This document shows, in pieces, positions 26,162 through 35,420 of a DNA stretch of 64,000 bases. Position numbers and translations under genes: made by a program. Source of the stretch: Maritalea mobilis (GTDB lineage Bacteria; Pseudomonadota; Alphaproteobacteria; Rhizobiales; Devosiaceae); assembly GCF_004363175.1 (NCBI RefSeq), contig NZ_SNYR01000002.1, forward strand, positions 124,001 to 188,000. Reading direction: 5' to 3'. Below the pieces are notes generated by a model, which saw nothing but the letters and a program-made list of their open reading frames with translations, made no database searches and was not told the origin of the DNA. Position 1 is the first letter of the stretch. Each line of letters starts with the position of its first letter.

Positions 26162-27826
26162 CTAATTTCCTTCGTCGCGAAAACCGTTTGTGATGGGGTA
26201 TTTGCGGCCCAGACCGAATGCTTTTTGCGTCAATTTCGGCCCAGGCGCGGCCTGTCGACGTTTGTACTCGGCGATATAGAGCAATTTTTGCACTTTGGCG
26301 ACCACTTCTGGATCGTGCCCCTCGCCCACAATTTCGTCAAAGCTCTTCTCGCCTTCAACAAAACCTTCCAAAATTGCATCAAGCACCGGATATGGCGGCA
26401 AGCTGTCCTGATCTTTTTGATCTGGCCGCAGCTCCGCACTTGGTGCTTTATCAATGATATTTTGCGGGATCACCCGGCCTTCCGGGCCAAGGCAATTTTT
26501 TGGCATGTTGTGATTGCGCCAATCCGCCAAATGATAGACCTGCATTTTATAAAGGTCTTTGATCGGGTTGAAGCCGCCATTCATGTCACCATAGATGGTG
26601 GCATAGCCCACGGCCATTTCTGATTTATTGCCTGTGGTGATGAGCATCGACCCAAGCTTGTTGGACACGCCCATCAAATAGGTGCCGCGCATGCGCGACT
26701 GCAAATTCTCTTCGGCCAGACCGGGCTTGAGCCCTTCGAATAGTGGCGCGAGGGCATCATTTGCCGCTTCAACTGCGTCGCCAATGGCCACGACATCATA
26801 GCGAACGCCCAGCATCTCGGCGCAGTCTTTAGCGTCTTTAAGGCTGTCTTCTGATGTGTATTTGTAGGGCAGCATGATGCAGTGCACATTTTCGGCGCCG
26901 ACCGCATCGACAGCGATGGCCGCCACAACAGCGGAGTCGATACCGCCGGAAAGACCCAGCACCACCTTCTGAAAATGGTTTTTATGCAAATAATCACGCA
27001 AGCCCAGCACGCAAGCACGCCATGTCGCGCCGTCGGTTGAGGCCAAAGGCTCGGCTTTATCCGTATCGCATACCCACCCTTCATCGCCGCGGTGCCAATC
27101 GATGATGATCAATTCTTCCTCAAAGCTTTTGCCGATAAAGGCCAAGGAGCGGTCTGCATTGATGCCGAAGGATGCGCCATCAAAAACCAGCTCGTCTTGC
27201 CCTCCAATTTGGTTGAGATAAAGCAGCGGCAAGCCACTTTCGACCACGCGCTCCACCACCACATTCATGCGCAGATCATGTTTATTGCGCCAGTAAGGCG
27301 ACCCGTTGGGACAGAGCAACAGTTCAGCGCCAGTTTCCGCCAAACACTCAACCACGTCTTTGCGCCAGATATCTTCGCAAATCGGCACACCAATGCGCAC
27401 ATTTTGAATGTTGAACGGGCCAGGCAAATTACCCGGCGTGAAATAGCGCTTTTCATAAAACACGTCATCATTGGGCAAATCGTGCTTGGCGCGCCAATCA
27501 ATGATGTTGCCATCTTCTGCTAACAATACCGCATTATAGAGCTGGAAATTATCAACCCAGATGGAAGGGATCAGCAAGGAAATGTCTTTGTCGCGGCCAT
27601 GCGCAGCCAGATCTTTAGCCGCCTCCATCGCCTTTTTGACAAATTGAGGTTTGAACAACAAATCTTCTGGGAAATATCCCGTGGGGAACAATTCTGGGAA
27701 CATCAAAATGTTCGCACCAGCGGCCACCGCTTCATCAATGGCGGCTTTGCCTTTTTCTACGTTCTTGGAAAGAGCGCCAACCGTTGGGTTGAGTTGCGCC
27801 AATGCAATTCGCAATTTATCAGCCAC
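26162..27826 (-). CDS. nadE: NAD+ synthase, glutamine-dependent
   Basis: A 554-residue two-domain enzyme. The N-terminal nitrilase-fold glutaminase (~1-265) has the Glu-Lys-Cys triad positions in [26 protein letters not shown] and [13 protein letters not shown]. The C-terminal synthetase (~275-554) has the PP-loop [15 protein letters not shown] and [20 protein letters not shown]. It amidates nicotinate adenine dinucleotide using ATP and glutamine-derived ammonia. The start is GTG 27826; GGACGGGCC lies upstream. Together with nadC at 5.9 kb it gives two NAD synthesis steps in the window. gltX follows immediately. Confidence 0.96.
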   Translation of the reverse strand: MADKLRIALAQLNPTVGALSKNVEKGKAAIDEAVAAGANILMFPELFPTGYFPEDLLFKPQFVKKAMEAAKDLAAHGRDKDISLLIPSIWVDNFQLYNAVLLAEDGNIIDWRAKHDLPNDDVFYEKRYFTPGNLPGPFNIQNVRIGVPICEDIWRKDVVECLAETGAELLLCPNGSPYWRNKHDLRMNVVVERVVESGLPLLYLNQIGGQDELVFDGASFGINADRSLAFIGKSFEEELIIIDWHRGDEGWVCDTDKAEPLASTDGATWRACVLGLRDYLHKNHFQKVVLGLSGGIDSAVVAAIAVDAVGAENVHCIMLPYKYTSEDSLKDAKDCAEMLGVRYDVVAIGDAVEAANDALAPLFEGLKPGLAEENLQSRMRGTYLMGVSNKLGSMLITTGNKSEMAVGYATIYGDMNGGFNPIKDLYKMQVYHLADWRNHNMPKNCLGPEGRVIPQNIIDKAPSAELRPDQKDQDSLPPYPVLDAILEGFVEGEKSFDEIVGEGHDPEVVAKVQKLLYIAEYKRRQAAPGPKLTQKAFGLGRKYPITNGFRDEGN

Positions 27827-27908
27827 GCGGCCCGTCCATCATGAAGGTTCAAAACAGCCCATGCTTTAACGCTTTGGCCCTTTAAGGGCAAGGCCTTGCA
27901 AATAAATA

Positions 27909-27931
27909 AGGCCGGGCAAAACCCGGCCTTG
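27909..27931 (-). terminator. Rho-independent terminator after the outer-membrane protein gene
   Basis: Perfect 9-bp stem AAGGCCGGG / CCCGGCCTT (27909-27917 / 27923-27931) with a 5-nt loop. Read on the minus strand it is followed by ATTTATTT, 23 bp after the porin-like stop codon. The A/T tracts on both sides also allow some effect on the plus strand. Confidence 0.8.
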
Positions 27932-27953
27932 AAGCATGTGTTTGGCAAAGATT

Positions 27954-28997
27954 TTAGAACGAGTAAGACAGCTCTGCCAAAATACCGTAGCGCCACATTG
28001 AGAAGGCGTCTAAGTCGGTGACATAATTTTGCAGGGCAACTGAGCCATCGGTCTCATATGTGCCGTCTGGTTCGCTGTCCACCGCATCTGTGATGGTTGC
28101 AACTTCGTAACGCGCTTCGCCACGGGCTTCCAAGTACCATGCGCGACCACCGACATTGAAATTCCAATTGTCAAAGCTGGTGCCGACCATCACTTGCGCG
28201 GTGCCGCCATAACCATTGCCGTTAAACTCGGTTGGGCCAGATTGCGTGACTTGATAAGAGCCAAAATCAGTGGTTGGCACAATCCTCGCCGCCAACGTAC
28301 CATTGACCTGAGCATATGGAATTGCTGCGGCTTCAGCAGAAATGTGGAACGCGCCCAAATCAGCCTGCCCCACCACGCCCAAACGTAGAGCGTTGACGTC
28401 GAGATTATTGACGGTGCTGTCACCACCATAAATCGGCTGGCCTGTGCCAATATCCCATGACACGTCTGCAGCGCTATCGATGGTTGCGTAATTACCCCGG
28501 CCCATATCTGGCGAGTCGTTCCAATATTGATAGCCAGCGATCAAACCCAAGCCGCCAGAATTGTCGCCATCTTCGAAGTGAATGGGCATATAGCCAAAAT
28601 CACCCATAAAGTAAGCGACCTTGCCATCCGTGATTGCGGCATCGGTTACGCCATCGGCACTATTTGAAAATGTGCCATTGATCAATGCAGAATAGCCGCC
28701 AGCCAGATTGACGAAAGAGTTGGTGTAATTGTCATCAACACGCAAATAAAGTTCGCCAAAATGTGTGGTGTCATTTGAGGTAAAGCTCTCGCCAAAACTC
28801 TCAACATTTTGCGCGCCCATGGAATACCAATAGCGCATGCCCGCGGTGAACTCGACGCCTTCAAATGGGGAATCTTCCCATCCCTGGTCGTTATAACCAC
28901 CGCGCAAATCTGATGGAAAATCTGCTGCAAGGGCGGACTGGCCCGCAGTTAGCCCCATAAGAGCTGTGAGAATATAGCAAACTGGTGTGTGCCGCAT
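27954..28997 (-). CDS. Outer-membrane beta-barrel protein (porin-like)
   Basis: A 347-residue secreted protein. The signal peptide is MRHTPVCYILTALMGLTAG with cleavage after SALA. The mature part starts ADFPSDLRGGYND, alternates aromatic and small residues, and ends in ELSYSF, a terminal phenylalanine typical of BAM substrates. Strand-like stretches such as EFTAGMRYWYSMGAQN and GGRAWYLEARGEARYEV recur through the sequence, with no coiled-coil or periplasmic domain. ATG 28997 has GGAG seven bases upstream. I recognise no named porin; it resembles uncharacterised Hyphomicrobiales outer-membrane proteins. It is monocistronic between two terminators. Confidence 0.75.
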   Translation of the reverse strand: MRHTPVCYILTALMGLTAGQSALAADFPSDLRGGYNDQGWEDSPFEGVEFTAGMRYWYSMGAQNVESFGESFTSNDTTHFGELYLRVDDNYTNSFVNLAGGYSALINGTFSNSADGVTDAAITDGKVAYFMGDFGYMPIHFEDGDNSGGLGLIAGYQYWNDSPDMGRGNYATIDSAADVSWDIGTGQPIYGGDSTVNNLDVNALRLGVVGQADLGAFHISAEAAAIPYAQVNGTLAARIVPTTDFGSYQVTQSGPTEFNGNGYGGTAQVMVGTSFDNWNFNVGGRAWYLEARGEARYEVATITDAVDSEPDGTYETDGSVALQNYVTDLDAFSMWRYGILAELSYSF

Positions 28998-29083
28998 GAT
29001 GCACTCCGAACTCAAAACAATTGTGCATATTTATGAGCCATTAAGGTTAATGCGGGGCTAAGTTTGTCTTAACAAAAAGATAA

Positions 29084-29107
29084 GGGCGCCACAAAATTGT
29101 GACGCCC
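29084..29107 (-). terminator. Rho-independent terminator of the DAHP synthase gene
   Basis: Stem GGGCGcCACAA / TTGTGaCGCCC (29084-29094 / 29097-29107) with one mismatch and a two-base loop. On the minus strand TTATCTTTTT follows. It lies 25 bp past the DAHP synthase stop codon. Confidence 0.85.
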
Positions 29108-29132
29108 TCACCTGCAATTCAATTGAAATGAA

Positions 29133-30509
29133 TTAGATTGCGGCCAGTTTGCGCGGACGCTCTGAACGCTGAGTTTTCATTTCTTCTGCCACGAGGAAGG
29201 CCAACTCAATTGACTGAGACGCGTTCAAACGTGGATCGCAATGGGTGTGATAACGGCTAGACAATTCAGCCTCAGTGACTGCAGACGCGCCACCGACACA
29301 CTCGGTTACGTCTTTACCGGTCATTTCAACATGCACGCCGCCAGCATAAGTGCCCAATTGACGGTGAATCTCAAAGAAGCTCTTCACTTCAGACAATATC
29401 CGATCAAACGGACGGGTTTTATAGCCGGTTGATGCTTTCACCACATTGCCGTGCATTGGATCGCAAGACCACACAACTGTGCGCCCTTCTTTCTCAACAG
29501 CTTCAATAAGGCGTGGCAAATGCTCTTCCACCTTATCAGACCCGAAACGGGTGATAAGGGTTAGGCGCCCTGCTTCATCTTCCGGGTTCAACTTGTCAAT
29601 CAAGCGCAGCAAATCATCCGTTTGCATGGATGGGCCGCACTTCATGCCGATTGGGTTTTTGATGCCTGTGAAATATTCCACATGCGCCTCATTAATGTCG
29701 CGCGTGCGGTCACCAATCCAAAGCATATGGCCCGAAGTTGCGTACCAATCATTTGTGATCGAGTCGCGACGGGTCAATGACTGCTCGTAACCCAGCAGCA
29801 ATGCTTCGTGGCTGGTGTAGAATTTGGTTTCACGCAATTGCGGCGTGTTGTCGGCTGTGATGCCAAGCGCACGCATGAAGTCAATCGCGTCGTCAATTTT
29901 TTGCGCTACCCCTTCATATTTTTCATATGAATTGGTGCCTTTTACAAATTCCATCGTCCATTCGTGGTTACGCTCCAAATTGGCGTAGCCGCCCGACGCA
30001 AAAGCACGAATGAGGTTTAATGTGGCCGCAGATTGGCGGTAAGCCATCAACATGCGCTGTGGATCAGGCACGCGAGACGTCTCGGTGAAGTCGATATCGT
30101 TGATGATATCACCCCGGTAGCTCGGCAAGGTTACGCCATCAATGGTTTCATTGTCTGACGAGCGCGGCTTGGCAAATTGCCCTGCTACACGGCCAACTTT
30201 TACCACTGGCTTTGAGCCACCATGGGTGAGCACAACAGCCATTTGCAAAAAGACGCGGAAAAAGTCGCGAATATGGTCGGCATGGTGCTCAGCAAAGCTT
30301 TCCGCACAGTCGCCGCCTTGCAGCAAAAAGGCCTTACCTTTTGCCACGTCCGCCAATTGATCTTTCAAACCGCGCGTTTCGCCTGCAAATACGAGCGGCG
30401 GAAAGTTTGCAAGGCGCTCTTCAACAGCAGCCAGCTCCGCCTTATCTGGATAAGCCGGAACCTGGCGGATGTCTTTCGATCTCCAACTATCAGGTGTCCA
30501 GTTATGCAT
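29133..30509 (-). CDS. aroG: Class II 3-deoxy-7-phosphoheptulonate synthase
   Basis: A 458-residue type II DAHP synthase, the entry enzyme of the shikimate pathway (PEP plus erythrose 4-phosphate). Diagnostic motifs are [19 protein letters not shown] at the N-terminus, [14 protein letters not shown] (metal-binding Cys, ~70), [11 protein letters not shown], and [14 protein letters not shown]. Further on come [10 protein letters not shown] and the C-terminal [15 protein letters not shown]-type [12 protein letters not shown]. Class II enzymes are regulated by aromatic amino acids or partner proteins; no chorismate mutase is adjacent. A short Phe-containing open frame precedes the gene. The gene stands alone between a divergent VIT1-family gene and a terminator. 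Confidence 0.95.
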   Translation of the reverse strand: MHNWTPDSWRSKDIRQVPAYPDKAELAAVEERLANFPPLVFAGETRGLKDQLADVAKGKAFLLQGGDCAESFAEHHADHIRDFFRVFLQMAVVLTHGGSKPVVKVGRVAGQFAKPRSSDNETIDGVTLPSYRGDIINDIDFTETSRVPDPQRMLMAYRQSAATLNLIRAFASGGYANLERNHEWTMEFVKGTNSYEKYEGVAQKIDDAIDFMRALGITADNTPQLRETKFYTSHEALLLGYEQSLTRRDSITNDWYATSGHMLWIGDRTRDINEAHVEYFTGIKNPIGMKCGPSMQTDDLLRLIDKLNPEDEAGRLTLITRFGSDKVEEHLPRLIEAVEKEGRTVVWSCDPMHGNVVKASTGYKTRPFDRILSEVKSFFEIHRQLGTYAGGVHVEMTGKDVTECVGGASAVTEAELSSRYHTHCDPRLNASQSIELAFLVAEEMKTQRSERPRKLAAI

Positions 30510-30531
30510 AATTTACTCGCTTTCAAATATA

Positions 30532-30627
30532 TTAGGTCACATAACCCTCTGGATTTACCAGAGATTGATAGCATAAACCAGTTATTAAGGCCGTTTTGGG
30601 TACGGCAAATGCGAAAAATCTCAACAT
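30532..30627 (-). CDS. Possible leader peptide upstream of class II DAHP synthase
   Basis: A 31-codon open frame beginning MLRFFAFAVPKTA, with GGAGAG five bases before ATG, ends 22 bp before the DAHP synthase start. Three of codons 4-7 are Phe. A perfect hairpin CTCTGG-ATTTA-CCAGAG (30547-30563) falls in its second half. Phe-rich leader peptides control aromatic biosynthesis by attenuation in other proteobacteria, but no terminator-type T-run is visible, so translational coupling would be needed. It may equally be chance. Confidence 0.35.
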   Translation of the reverse strand: MLRFFAFAVPKTALITGLCYQSLVNPEGYVT

Positions 30628-30628
30628 A

Positions 30629-30659
30629 GACTCTCCATTTAAAGTGGATATATAGAGTC
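30629..30659. promoter_or_regulatory. Inverted repeat bounded by GANTC sites between aroG and the VIT1-family gene
   Basis: GACTCT (30629-30634) and AGAGTC (30654-30659) are inverted, with CCA...TGG inside. Both ends are GANTC sequences, the target of the alphaproteobacterial cell-cycle methyltransferase CcrM. It lies in the divergent promoter region, overlaps the RBS of the leader open frame on one strand, and is 25 bp upstream of the transporter start on the other. Confidence 0.4.
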
Positions 30660-30684
30660 ATGTTTTAAAGATTCGGAGTTCAAG

Positions 30685-31413
30685 ATGCGCGACCTCAACC
30701 ATTCTCATAAATTTGCAGACATCCATTCGCGCCTGAGCACCGGGCCGCGGATCAGCTATTTGCGCGACTGGATTTATGGTGGCATTGATGGCGCGGTGAC
30801 CACGTTTGCCATTGTCGCTGGTGTTGTGGGCGCTGAACTCTCCACTGGTGTTGTGGTGGTTTTGGGCATTGCCAATTTGCTGGCTGACGGCTTTTCGATG
30901 GCCGCCTCAAACTATTCAGGCACCAAAGCTGAAATTGACGATTACAACAGGGTTTTGGAAGTTGAAAAACGTCATATTCGCCAGCACCCGGAAGGTGAAC
31001 GCGAAGAAGTGCGCCAAATCTTTTCCAACAAGGGATATTCGGGCGAAGAGCTTGATGAAATTGTCAACCTGATCACCACACATGAAGATATGTGGCTTGA
31101 GACCATGATGGCTGAGGAATATGGGCTTTCCAATGTGCAGCGCTCCCCCATTCGGGCCGCGCTTGCGACATTTTTAGCTTTCCTAGTATGTGGCGCGGTG
31201 CCGTTGCTGCCCTATTTCTTGGGCCTGAACTCTGGCGCGGTGGTGGCTGCCACCATGACCGGCGTTGTATTTTTGCTGATCGGCGCAGTGAAATCGCTTT
31301 GGTCCACTTGGAGTTGGTGGGTCAGCGCGTTGGAAACATTTGCCATTGGCATGTCGGCTGCAGGTTTAGCCTATTTTGTCGGCGCAGCACTGCGCGGGCT
31401 TGTGGGTGCGTAA
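30685..31413 (+). CDS. VIT1/CCC1 family transporter (Fe2+/Mn2+)
   Basis: A 242-residue membrane protein with five predicted helices: two near the N-terminus (WIYGGIDGAVTTFAIVAGVVGA, then VVVLGIANLLADGFSMAASNY) and three from ~155 on. The cytoplasmic segment between them (~85-145) is Glu/His-rich (EVEKRHIRQHPEGEREEV, EEMM-like MMAEEYGL), matching the metal-binding domain of plant VIT1. The family moves Fe2+ or Mn2+ out of the cytoplasm. It lacks the ferritin-like domain of rhizobial MbfA. CGGAGTT gives a good RBS. A flavodoxin-fold reductase follows nine bases later. Confidence 0.88.
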   Translation: MRDLNHSHKFADIHSRLSTGPRISYLRDWIYGGIDGAVTTFAIVAGVVGAELSTGVVVVLGIANLLADGFSMAASNYSGTKAEIDDYNRVLEVEKRHIRQHPEGEREEVRQIFSNKGYSGEELDEIVNLITTHEDMWLETMMAEEYGLSNVQRSPIRAALATFLAFLVCGAVPLLPYFLGLNSGAVVAATMTGVVFLLIGAVKSLWSTWSWWVSALETFAIGMSAAGLAYFVGAALRGLVGA

Positions 31414-31422
31414 GGAGAAATC

Positions 31423-32019
31423 ATGGCAAATGTATTGGTGGTTTCCGCCCACCCATTAAAAGACAGTCTTTGCGCTCACCTCACCGGGCAAATTAAAGAT
31501 GTACTGGCGTCACGCAATGCAGTGGTGGTCCATCGCGACCTCTATGAGCAGCAATTTGACCCACTTTTATCGCCAAAGGAGAGAGCTAGCTTTTATAAGA
31601 ACTTTGATCAGTCGCGCCTGATTGAGGAGATTAGCGAGCTGCAGGCGGCGGATATATTGGTGCTGGCTTTTCCCACCTGGTGGTTTGGTTTTCCGGCAAT
31701 TTTGAAGGGCTGGTTTGACCGGGTGTGGGCACCTGGGGTGGCATTTGAACATGCCGAAGATCTCTCAGCGCTGCACCCGAAGCTGCACAATCTAAAACAT
31801 GTGATCGCCGTGACGACCATGGGGTCGCCCTGGTGGATTGACCAACTTATCCTTTGGCGCCCGGTGCGCCGGATATTGAAAACGGCACTGGTTGGTGTTT
31901 GCGCGCCCCAAGCCAAGTTTGATTTTTTCGTTCAATATCAAGCGGAAAAAATAGATCAGCATAAGTTGAACCGCCTGGTGCAACGTATTCGTCGCAAATT
32001 GGCGCAAGTTGTCGACTGA
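31423..32019 (+). CDS. NAD(P)H dehydrogenase (quinone), flavodoxin-like fold
   Basis: A 198-residue flavoprotein of the NQO1/MdaB/KefF family. The N-terminal VVSAHPLKDSLCAHLT binds FMN/FAD phosphate, and LAFPTWWFGFPAILKGWFDRVWAPGVAFE (read in pieces, ~80-108) is the family's flavin- and substrate-binding stretch. TTMGSPWW near 132 is also typical. It reduces quinones by two electrons. It starts nine bases after the VIT1-family gene, so both are likely co-transcribed, which could link metal export with redox protection. No KefC-like channel is adjacent. Confidence 0.88.
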   Translation: MANVLVVSAHPLKDSLCAHLTGQIKDVLASRNAVVVHRDLYEQQFDPLLSPKERASFYKNFDQSRLIEEISELQAADILVLAFPTWWFGFPAILKGWFDRVWAPGVAFEHAEDLSALHPKLHNLKHVIAVTTMGSPWWIDQLILWRPVRRILKTALVGVCAPQAKFDFFVQYQAEKIDQHKLNRLVQRIRRKLAQVVD

Positions 32020-32062
32020 TCATCTACTGACGTGAGCGTTTTTGTGGTCCGATGGCGTTTTT

Positions 32063-32425
32063 CTAGTCTTTTGGCAACTCACCTGCGGGTGGCTCCCAAA
32101 GCTCAATAGCATTGCCTGCAGGGTCTAGAAAACGGAAAAACCGGCCATATTCCTCATCGTCTTCGCCGATTTCCTCCACGCCATGTGCGCGTAGTTTTTG
32201 GATGAAATCATCGATGCCTTCCACCCGTAAGTTTATCATGAACTGGTTGGTCTTCGGACCAAAATAATCTGTATCCGGCTTAAAGGGCGCTATCACAGAT
32301 GGCCCAGCTTCTTGGTGCAGCCAAGTGCCAAGATTGATTTCGAACATGTCTTTATAAAATTTGGCGAGTGGGTCGCCAGCATCACTGCGGAAGAATACGC
32401 CACCAATTCCCGAAATTTTGCCCAT
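32063..32425 (-). CDS. VOC family protein
   Basis: A 120-residue single-domain-pair glyoxalase-fold protein: GIGGVFFRSDAGDPLAKFYKDMFEI at the start, and a closing strand FFRFLDPAGNAIELWEPP typical of the family, with the Glu in IELWE. Metal-binding histidines are sparse, so it may be a ligand-binding or non-metal variant. It converges with the quinone reductase gene and lies downstream of gor, separated by a terminator. No specific substrate can be proposed. Confidence 0.8.
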   Translation of the reverse strand: MGKISGIGGVFFRSDAGDPLAKFYKDMFEINLGTWLHQEAGPSVIAPFKPDTDYFGPKTNQFMINLRVEGIDDFIQKLRAHGVEEIGEDDEEYGRFFRFLDPAGNAIELWEPPAGELPKD

Positions 32426-32483
32426 CTCTGCCTCCCTAATTTTGGGGATTAAAGCGGCACAGTCGGGTCAAAGCAAGGTAAAA

Positions 32484-32507
32484 GGCGCCGGACTGAAAGC
32501 CGGCCCC
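32484..32507 (-). terminator. Probable terminator after gor
   Basis: GGCGCCGG / CCGGCCCC (32484-32491 / 32500-32507, one mismatch) read on the minus strand is followed by TTTT. It begins eight bases past the gor stop codon. Confidence 0.65.
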
Positions 32508-32514
32508 CTTAGAA

Positions 32515-33897
32515 CTATTCGACTTTTTTGCCGTATTCCAGTACATAGCTTGGTTGCTTCATGGTCACCAACTCTTCAGCCGCGGTTGGATGCACAGCGA
32601 TTGTGCGGTCAAAATCTGCTTTGGTGGCCCCCATTGTAACCGCAATGCCTGCCATCTGGATGATTTCACCCGCAGCGTGGCCAACCACATGCACGCCGAG
32701 CACCTTGTCAGTATCTGCATCGGTGATCAGCTTATACATTTCTTTTTCGGCCTTATCGCCCAAAGTGTTCATCATCGGCCGGAATGTGGCTTTATAGACA
32801 TTCACTTTATGGTAGCGGTTGCCTGCTTGCGTTTCCGTCATCCCAATAGTGCCGATTTCTGGCTCTGAAAAGACCGCGGTTGGGATCAGATCATGGTGTA
32901 CGAAAGTTGGATTGTCATTGTAGAAGGTTTCGGCAAATGCCGCACCTTCGCGAATGGCAACGGGTGTTAGAGCGGCACGATCGGTCACGTCACCCACGGC
33001 AAACACTGTTTTACATGAGGTGCGCGATTGCTCATCGACAATGATTTCTTCGCGCGCGCCGACTTCGATATCTGTATATTCTAGCCCCAAGCCCTTCGTG
33101 TTTGGCGACCGGCCCGTTGCGAACATGACTTCACCAAATTCAGCGCTTTGATCATTATCAAAAGTGACGTTGATGCCATTATCTGATTTTTCGAGCGCAC
33201 TCAGATCAGTATTGGTCAAGATTTCGATGCCGCGTGCCTGCATTTGCTCTGCAACCATGTCGCGAACATCTTCATCAAAGCCACGCAAAATTTGCGGACC
33301 ACGATAGGCTAAAGTGGTTTTCACGCCTAAGCCCGCAAAGATGCCAGCAAACTCAACCGCAATATAGCCACCACCAACAATCAGAATTTTCTCAGGCAAT
33401 TCATCGAGATGGAAGGCTTCGTTTGAGGTGATGCCGAGCTCGGCACCTGGAATGTTCGGTACAAATGGTGTGCCGCCTGTCGCGATCAAAATGCGATCAG
33501 CAGTGAGTTCTTCACCGTCTTTTTGCAGTTTGACGGAGGTACCGCTGGTCAGCTCTGCTCGGTCGCGAAATACTGTTACGCCGGCATTATCCAAGATATT
33601 GCCGTAAATGCCCTCAAGGCGTTGGATTTCTTTATCCTTATTGTCGCGCAGGGTCTGCCAATCAAATGTTGGCTCCTCCATCGACCAGCCAAAATTTTTC
33701 GAAACTTCGAATTGTTCCGGGAAGCGCGACGCGTAAACAAACAGCTTTTTGGGTACGCAACCGCGAATTACGCACGTGCCACCCAACCGATATTCTTCAA
33801 CAACAGCAACTTTTGCGCCATAAGATGAGGCCAAGCGCCCGGCCCGCACACCGCCTGAGCCCGCACCAATTACGATCAAGTCAAAATGACGTCCCAT
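32515..33897 (-). CDS. gor: Glutathione-disulfide reductase
   Basis: A 460-residue FAD- and NADPH-dependent disulfide reductase. FAD-binding GAGSGGVRAGR (~11-21), the redox-active pair in GGTCVIRGCVPKK (~39-51), NADPH-binding GGGYIAVEFAGIF, and AVGDVTDRAALTPVAIREG are present. The C-terminal catalytic His-Glu is in AVHPTAAEE, and the interface pattern fits glutathione reductase rather than dihydrolipoamide dehydrogenase. ATG 33897 follows GGAG; 24 codons upstream in frame lack an RBS. It lies downstream of rpiA and DUF2059 in an order conserved in Hyphomicrobiales, but a terminator intervenes. Confidence 0.95.
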   Translation of the reverse strand: MGRHFDLIVIGAGSGGVRAGRLASSYGAKVAVVEEYRLGGTCVIRGCVPKKLFVYASRFPEQFEVSKNFGWSMEEPTFDWQTLRDNKDKEIQRLEGIYGNILDNAGVTVFRDRAELTSGTSVKLQKDGEELTADRILIATGGTPFVPNIPGAELGITSNEAFHLDELPEKILIVGGGYIAVEFAGIFAGLGVKTTLAYRGPQILRGFDEDVRDMVAEQMQARGIEILTNTDLSALEKSDNGINVTFDNDQSAEFGEVMFATGRSPNTKGLGLEYTDIEVGAREEIIVDEQSRTSCKTVFAVGDVTDRAALTPVAIREGAAFAETFYNDNPTFVHHDLIPTAVFSEPEIGTIGMTETQAGNRYHKVNVYKATFRPMMNTLGDKAEKEMYKLITDADTDKVLGVHVVGHAAGEIIQMAGIAVTMGATKADFDRTIAVHPTAAEELVTMKQPSYVLEYGKKVE

Positions 33898-33934
33898 CGA
33901 AACAACTCCATATTTAATTGCTTGTGATTGACCA

Positions 33935-33966
33935 CAAAAAAGCCCCTCGGGCAACCCAAGGGGCTT
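33935..33966 (-). terminator. Rho-independent terminator between DUF2059 and gor
   Basis: AAGCCCCT...AGGGGCTT (33940-33947 / 33959-33966) with an inner GGG/CCC pair (33949-33951 / 33955-33957). On the minus strand it ends in TTTTTT. It lies between the DUF2059 stop and the gor start, so gor needs its own promoter or read-through. Confidence 0.88.
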
Positions 33967-33989
33967 CACATAATCGTGCGGCGAATTGG

Positions 33990-34487
33990 CTAGTTCAGCT
34001 CAATGCCCTTTTCTTTCAACGCAGCTTTTACCTTGCGCTCATATTCAATTAGGAAGTTGTTTTCCCAAACTTCAACAGCTGCTTTCAGGTCTCGGTTGAT
34101 GCCGACATTGTTTTCCAACAGCTTTTTGCCTGTATCGCTTTCGTAAAATGCGAGAATCTCACTCAGTTCTTCAGGTGTAAACCGAATAGCATAGATACGA
34201 GCAAATTGAGCATATAGAGGATTGCCAGCGTCGATATATTCCTGTGCAACATCACGCGCAGTTGTCGCAATTGTTTCTGACGATTCAGGACTTTGACGCG
34301 TCAACGCCTGTGCCACTCGGCGGATCGAATTCAAAAGGGAAACTTCATAAACCTTCCCCGTGTCTGTCAATTCGACATATTTCTGGGCCGTTTCCAAATG
34401 TTCCGGCGTAATTTCCTGCGCGTTGGCCGAAATTGGCGCCGCAACGGCCAAACTGCCTGCAACGAACAAAGCGATCAATTTATTCAT
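33990..34487 (-). CDS. DUF2059 domain secreted protein
   Basis: A 165-residue exported protein: signal peptide MNKLIALFVAGSLAVAAP with cleavage near SANAQ, then an all-helical DUF2059 domain (~75-135) with YAQFARIYAIRFTPEELSEILAFYESDTGKKLL (read in pieces). The pattern F-T-x-E-E-L-x-x-x-x-x-F-Y-x-S-x-x-G is the domain's hallmark. ATG 34487 follows GGGGAGATTAAGCAGA. Function is unknown. It follows rpiA by 22 bp and is probably co-transcribed with it. Confidence 0.9.
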   Translation of the reverse strand: MNKLIALFVAGSLAVAAPISANAQEITPEHLETAQKYVELTDTGKVYEVSLLNSIRRVAQALTRQSPESSETIATTARDVAQEYIDAGNPLYAQFARIYAIRFTPEELSEILAFYESDTGKKLLENNVGINRDLKAAVEVWENNFLIEYERKVKAALKEKGIELN

Positions 34488-34509
34488 TCTGCTTAATCTC
34501 CCCACTTGC

Positions 34510-35196
34510 TTAACCAAGCTCTTTTACCCCGTTTGCATCGGCCAAATAGGCTTTCGCACAAAGGCCCAAAAATAGACCATGCTGCACAACACCGGGTACA
34601 TTTAACAACTCATCTGACAATGCTTTTGCATCGGAAATACGGCCAAAAGATGCATCTAAAATGAAATGACCGCCATCAGTGACAAATGGCGCATCATTTT
34701 GCTGACGCAACACAAGACCACCTTCAGCCTTAAAATCTTGCATAATAGCAGAAACGGCATTTTGAGTTGCGCCGAGACCGAACTTATTGACTTCGATTGG
34801 CAGGGCAAACTTGCCCAAAACTTCTACTAGCTTTGACGTATCGGCAATCACCACCATTTTATCAGATGCTGCGGCAACGATTTTTTCGCGCAACAAGGCA
34901 CCACCGCCACCTTTGATCAATTGCATTCGATCATCAATTTCGTCTGCGCCATCTACGGTCACATCTAAACGATCAATTTCATCCAAGGTCGTCAATGGAA
35001 TATTGAGCGATTGCGCCTGCTTCATTGTTGCGATGGATGTAGGCACGCAAAGACATTCAAAGCCTTTTGCAACTTCTGCCCCCAAATAATCGACAAAATG
35101 TTTCGCTGTGGAGCCCGTGCCGAGGCCGATTCGCATGCCGGATTTAACTTCAGACATGGCCGCGAGTGCGGCTTGTTTTTTCAATTCGTCAGACAA
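34510..35196 (-). CDS. rpiA: Ribose-5-phosphate isomerase A
   Basis: A 228-residue enzyme interconverting ribose 5-phosphate and ribulose 5-phosphate in the pentose phosphate pathway. Motifs: GLGTGSTAKHFVDYLG (phosphate-binding, ~23-38), TVDGADEIDDRMQLIKGGGGALLREKIVA (catalytic D/E/K, read in pieces ~77-108) and KFALPIEVNKFG. Length is normal. It opens a minus-strand unit with DUF2059. NADPH from the same pathway feeds glutathione reductase downstream, which may explain the conserved neighbourhood. Confidence 0.96.
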   Translation of the reverse strand: MSDELKKQAALAAMSEVKSGMRIGLGTGSTAKHFVDYLGAEVAKGFECLCVPTSIATMKQAQSLNIPLTTLDEIDRLDVTVDGADEIDDRMQLIKGGGGALLREKIVAAASDKMVVIADTSKLVEVLGKFALPIEVNKFGLGATQNAVSAIMQDFKAEGGLVLRQQNDAPFVTDGGHFILDASFGRISDAKALSDELLNVPGVVQHGLFLGLCAKAYLADANGVKELG

Positions 35197-35420
35197 GATG
35201 ATCTCACAATGTTTGTAGAACCCAATAAATTCCCCCTGGACTTAACAAAGAACAGGCGATTTTCACAATAAATTTATCCACTTGCGAAAATATTTTGGAC
35301 AAGAACATTTCAGTTTCATATTGTTTTAACCTAAAACTTGCTTTTTAGGAGGGGTGCCGTTGAAGCGTGGGTTGCGCTTGGCGATGCACATTAGTGAATT
35401 CTTTTGGAGATGATGGGGCC

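Noticed and set aside
30365-30661. 98-codon minus-strand frame beginning with an aromatic-rich stretch (MTLYIHFKW), considered as an aromatic leader peptide
   Set aside because: No Shine-Dalgarno and it runs into the aroG coding region in another frame; the 31-codon frame with a good RBS is the better leader candidate.
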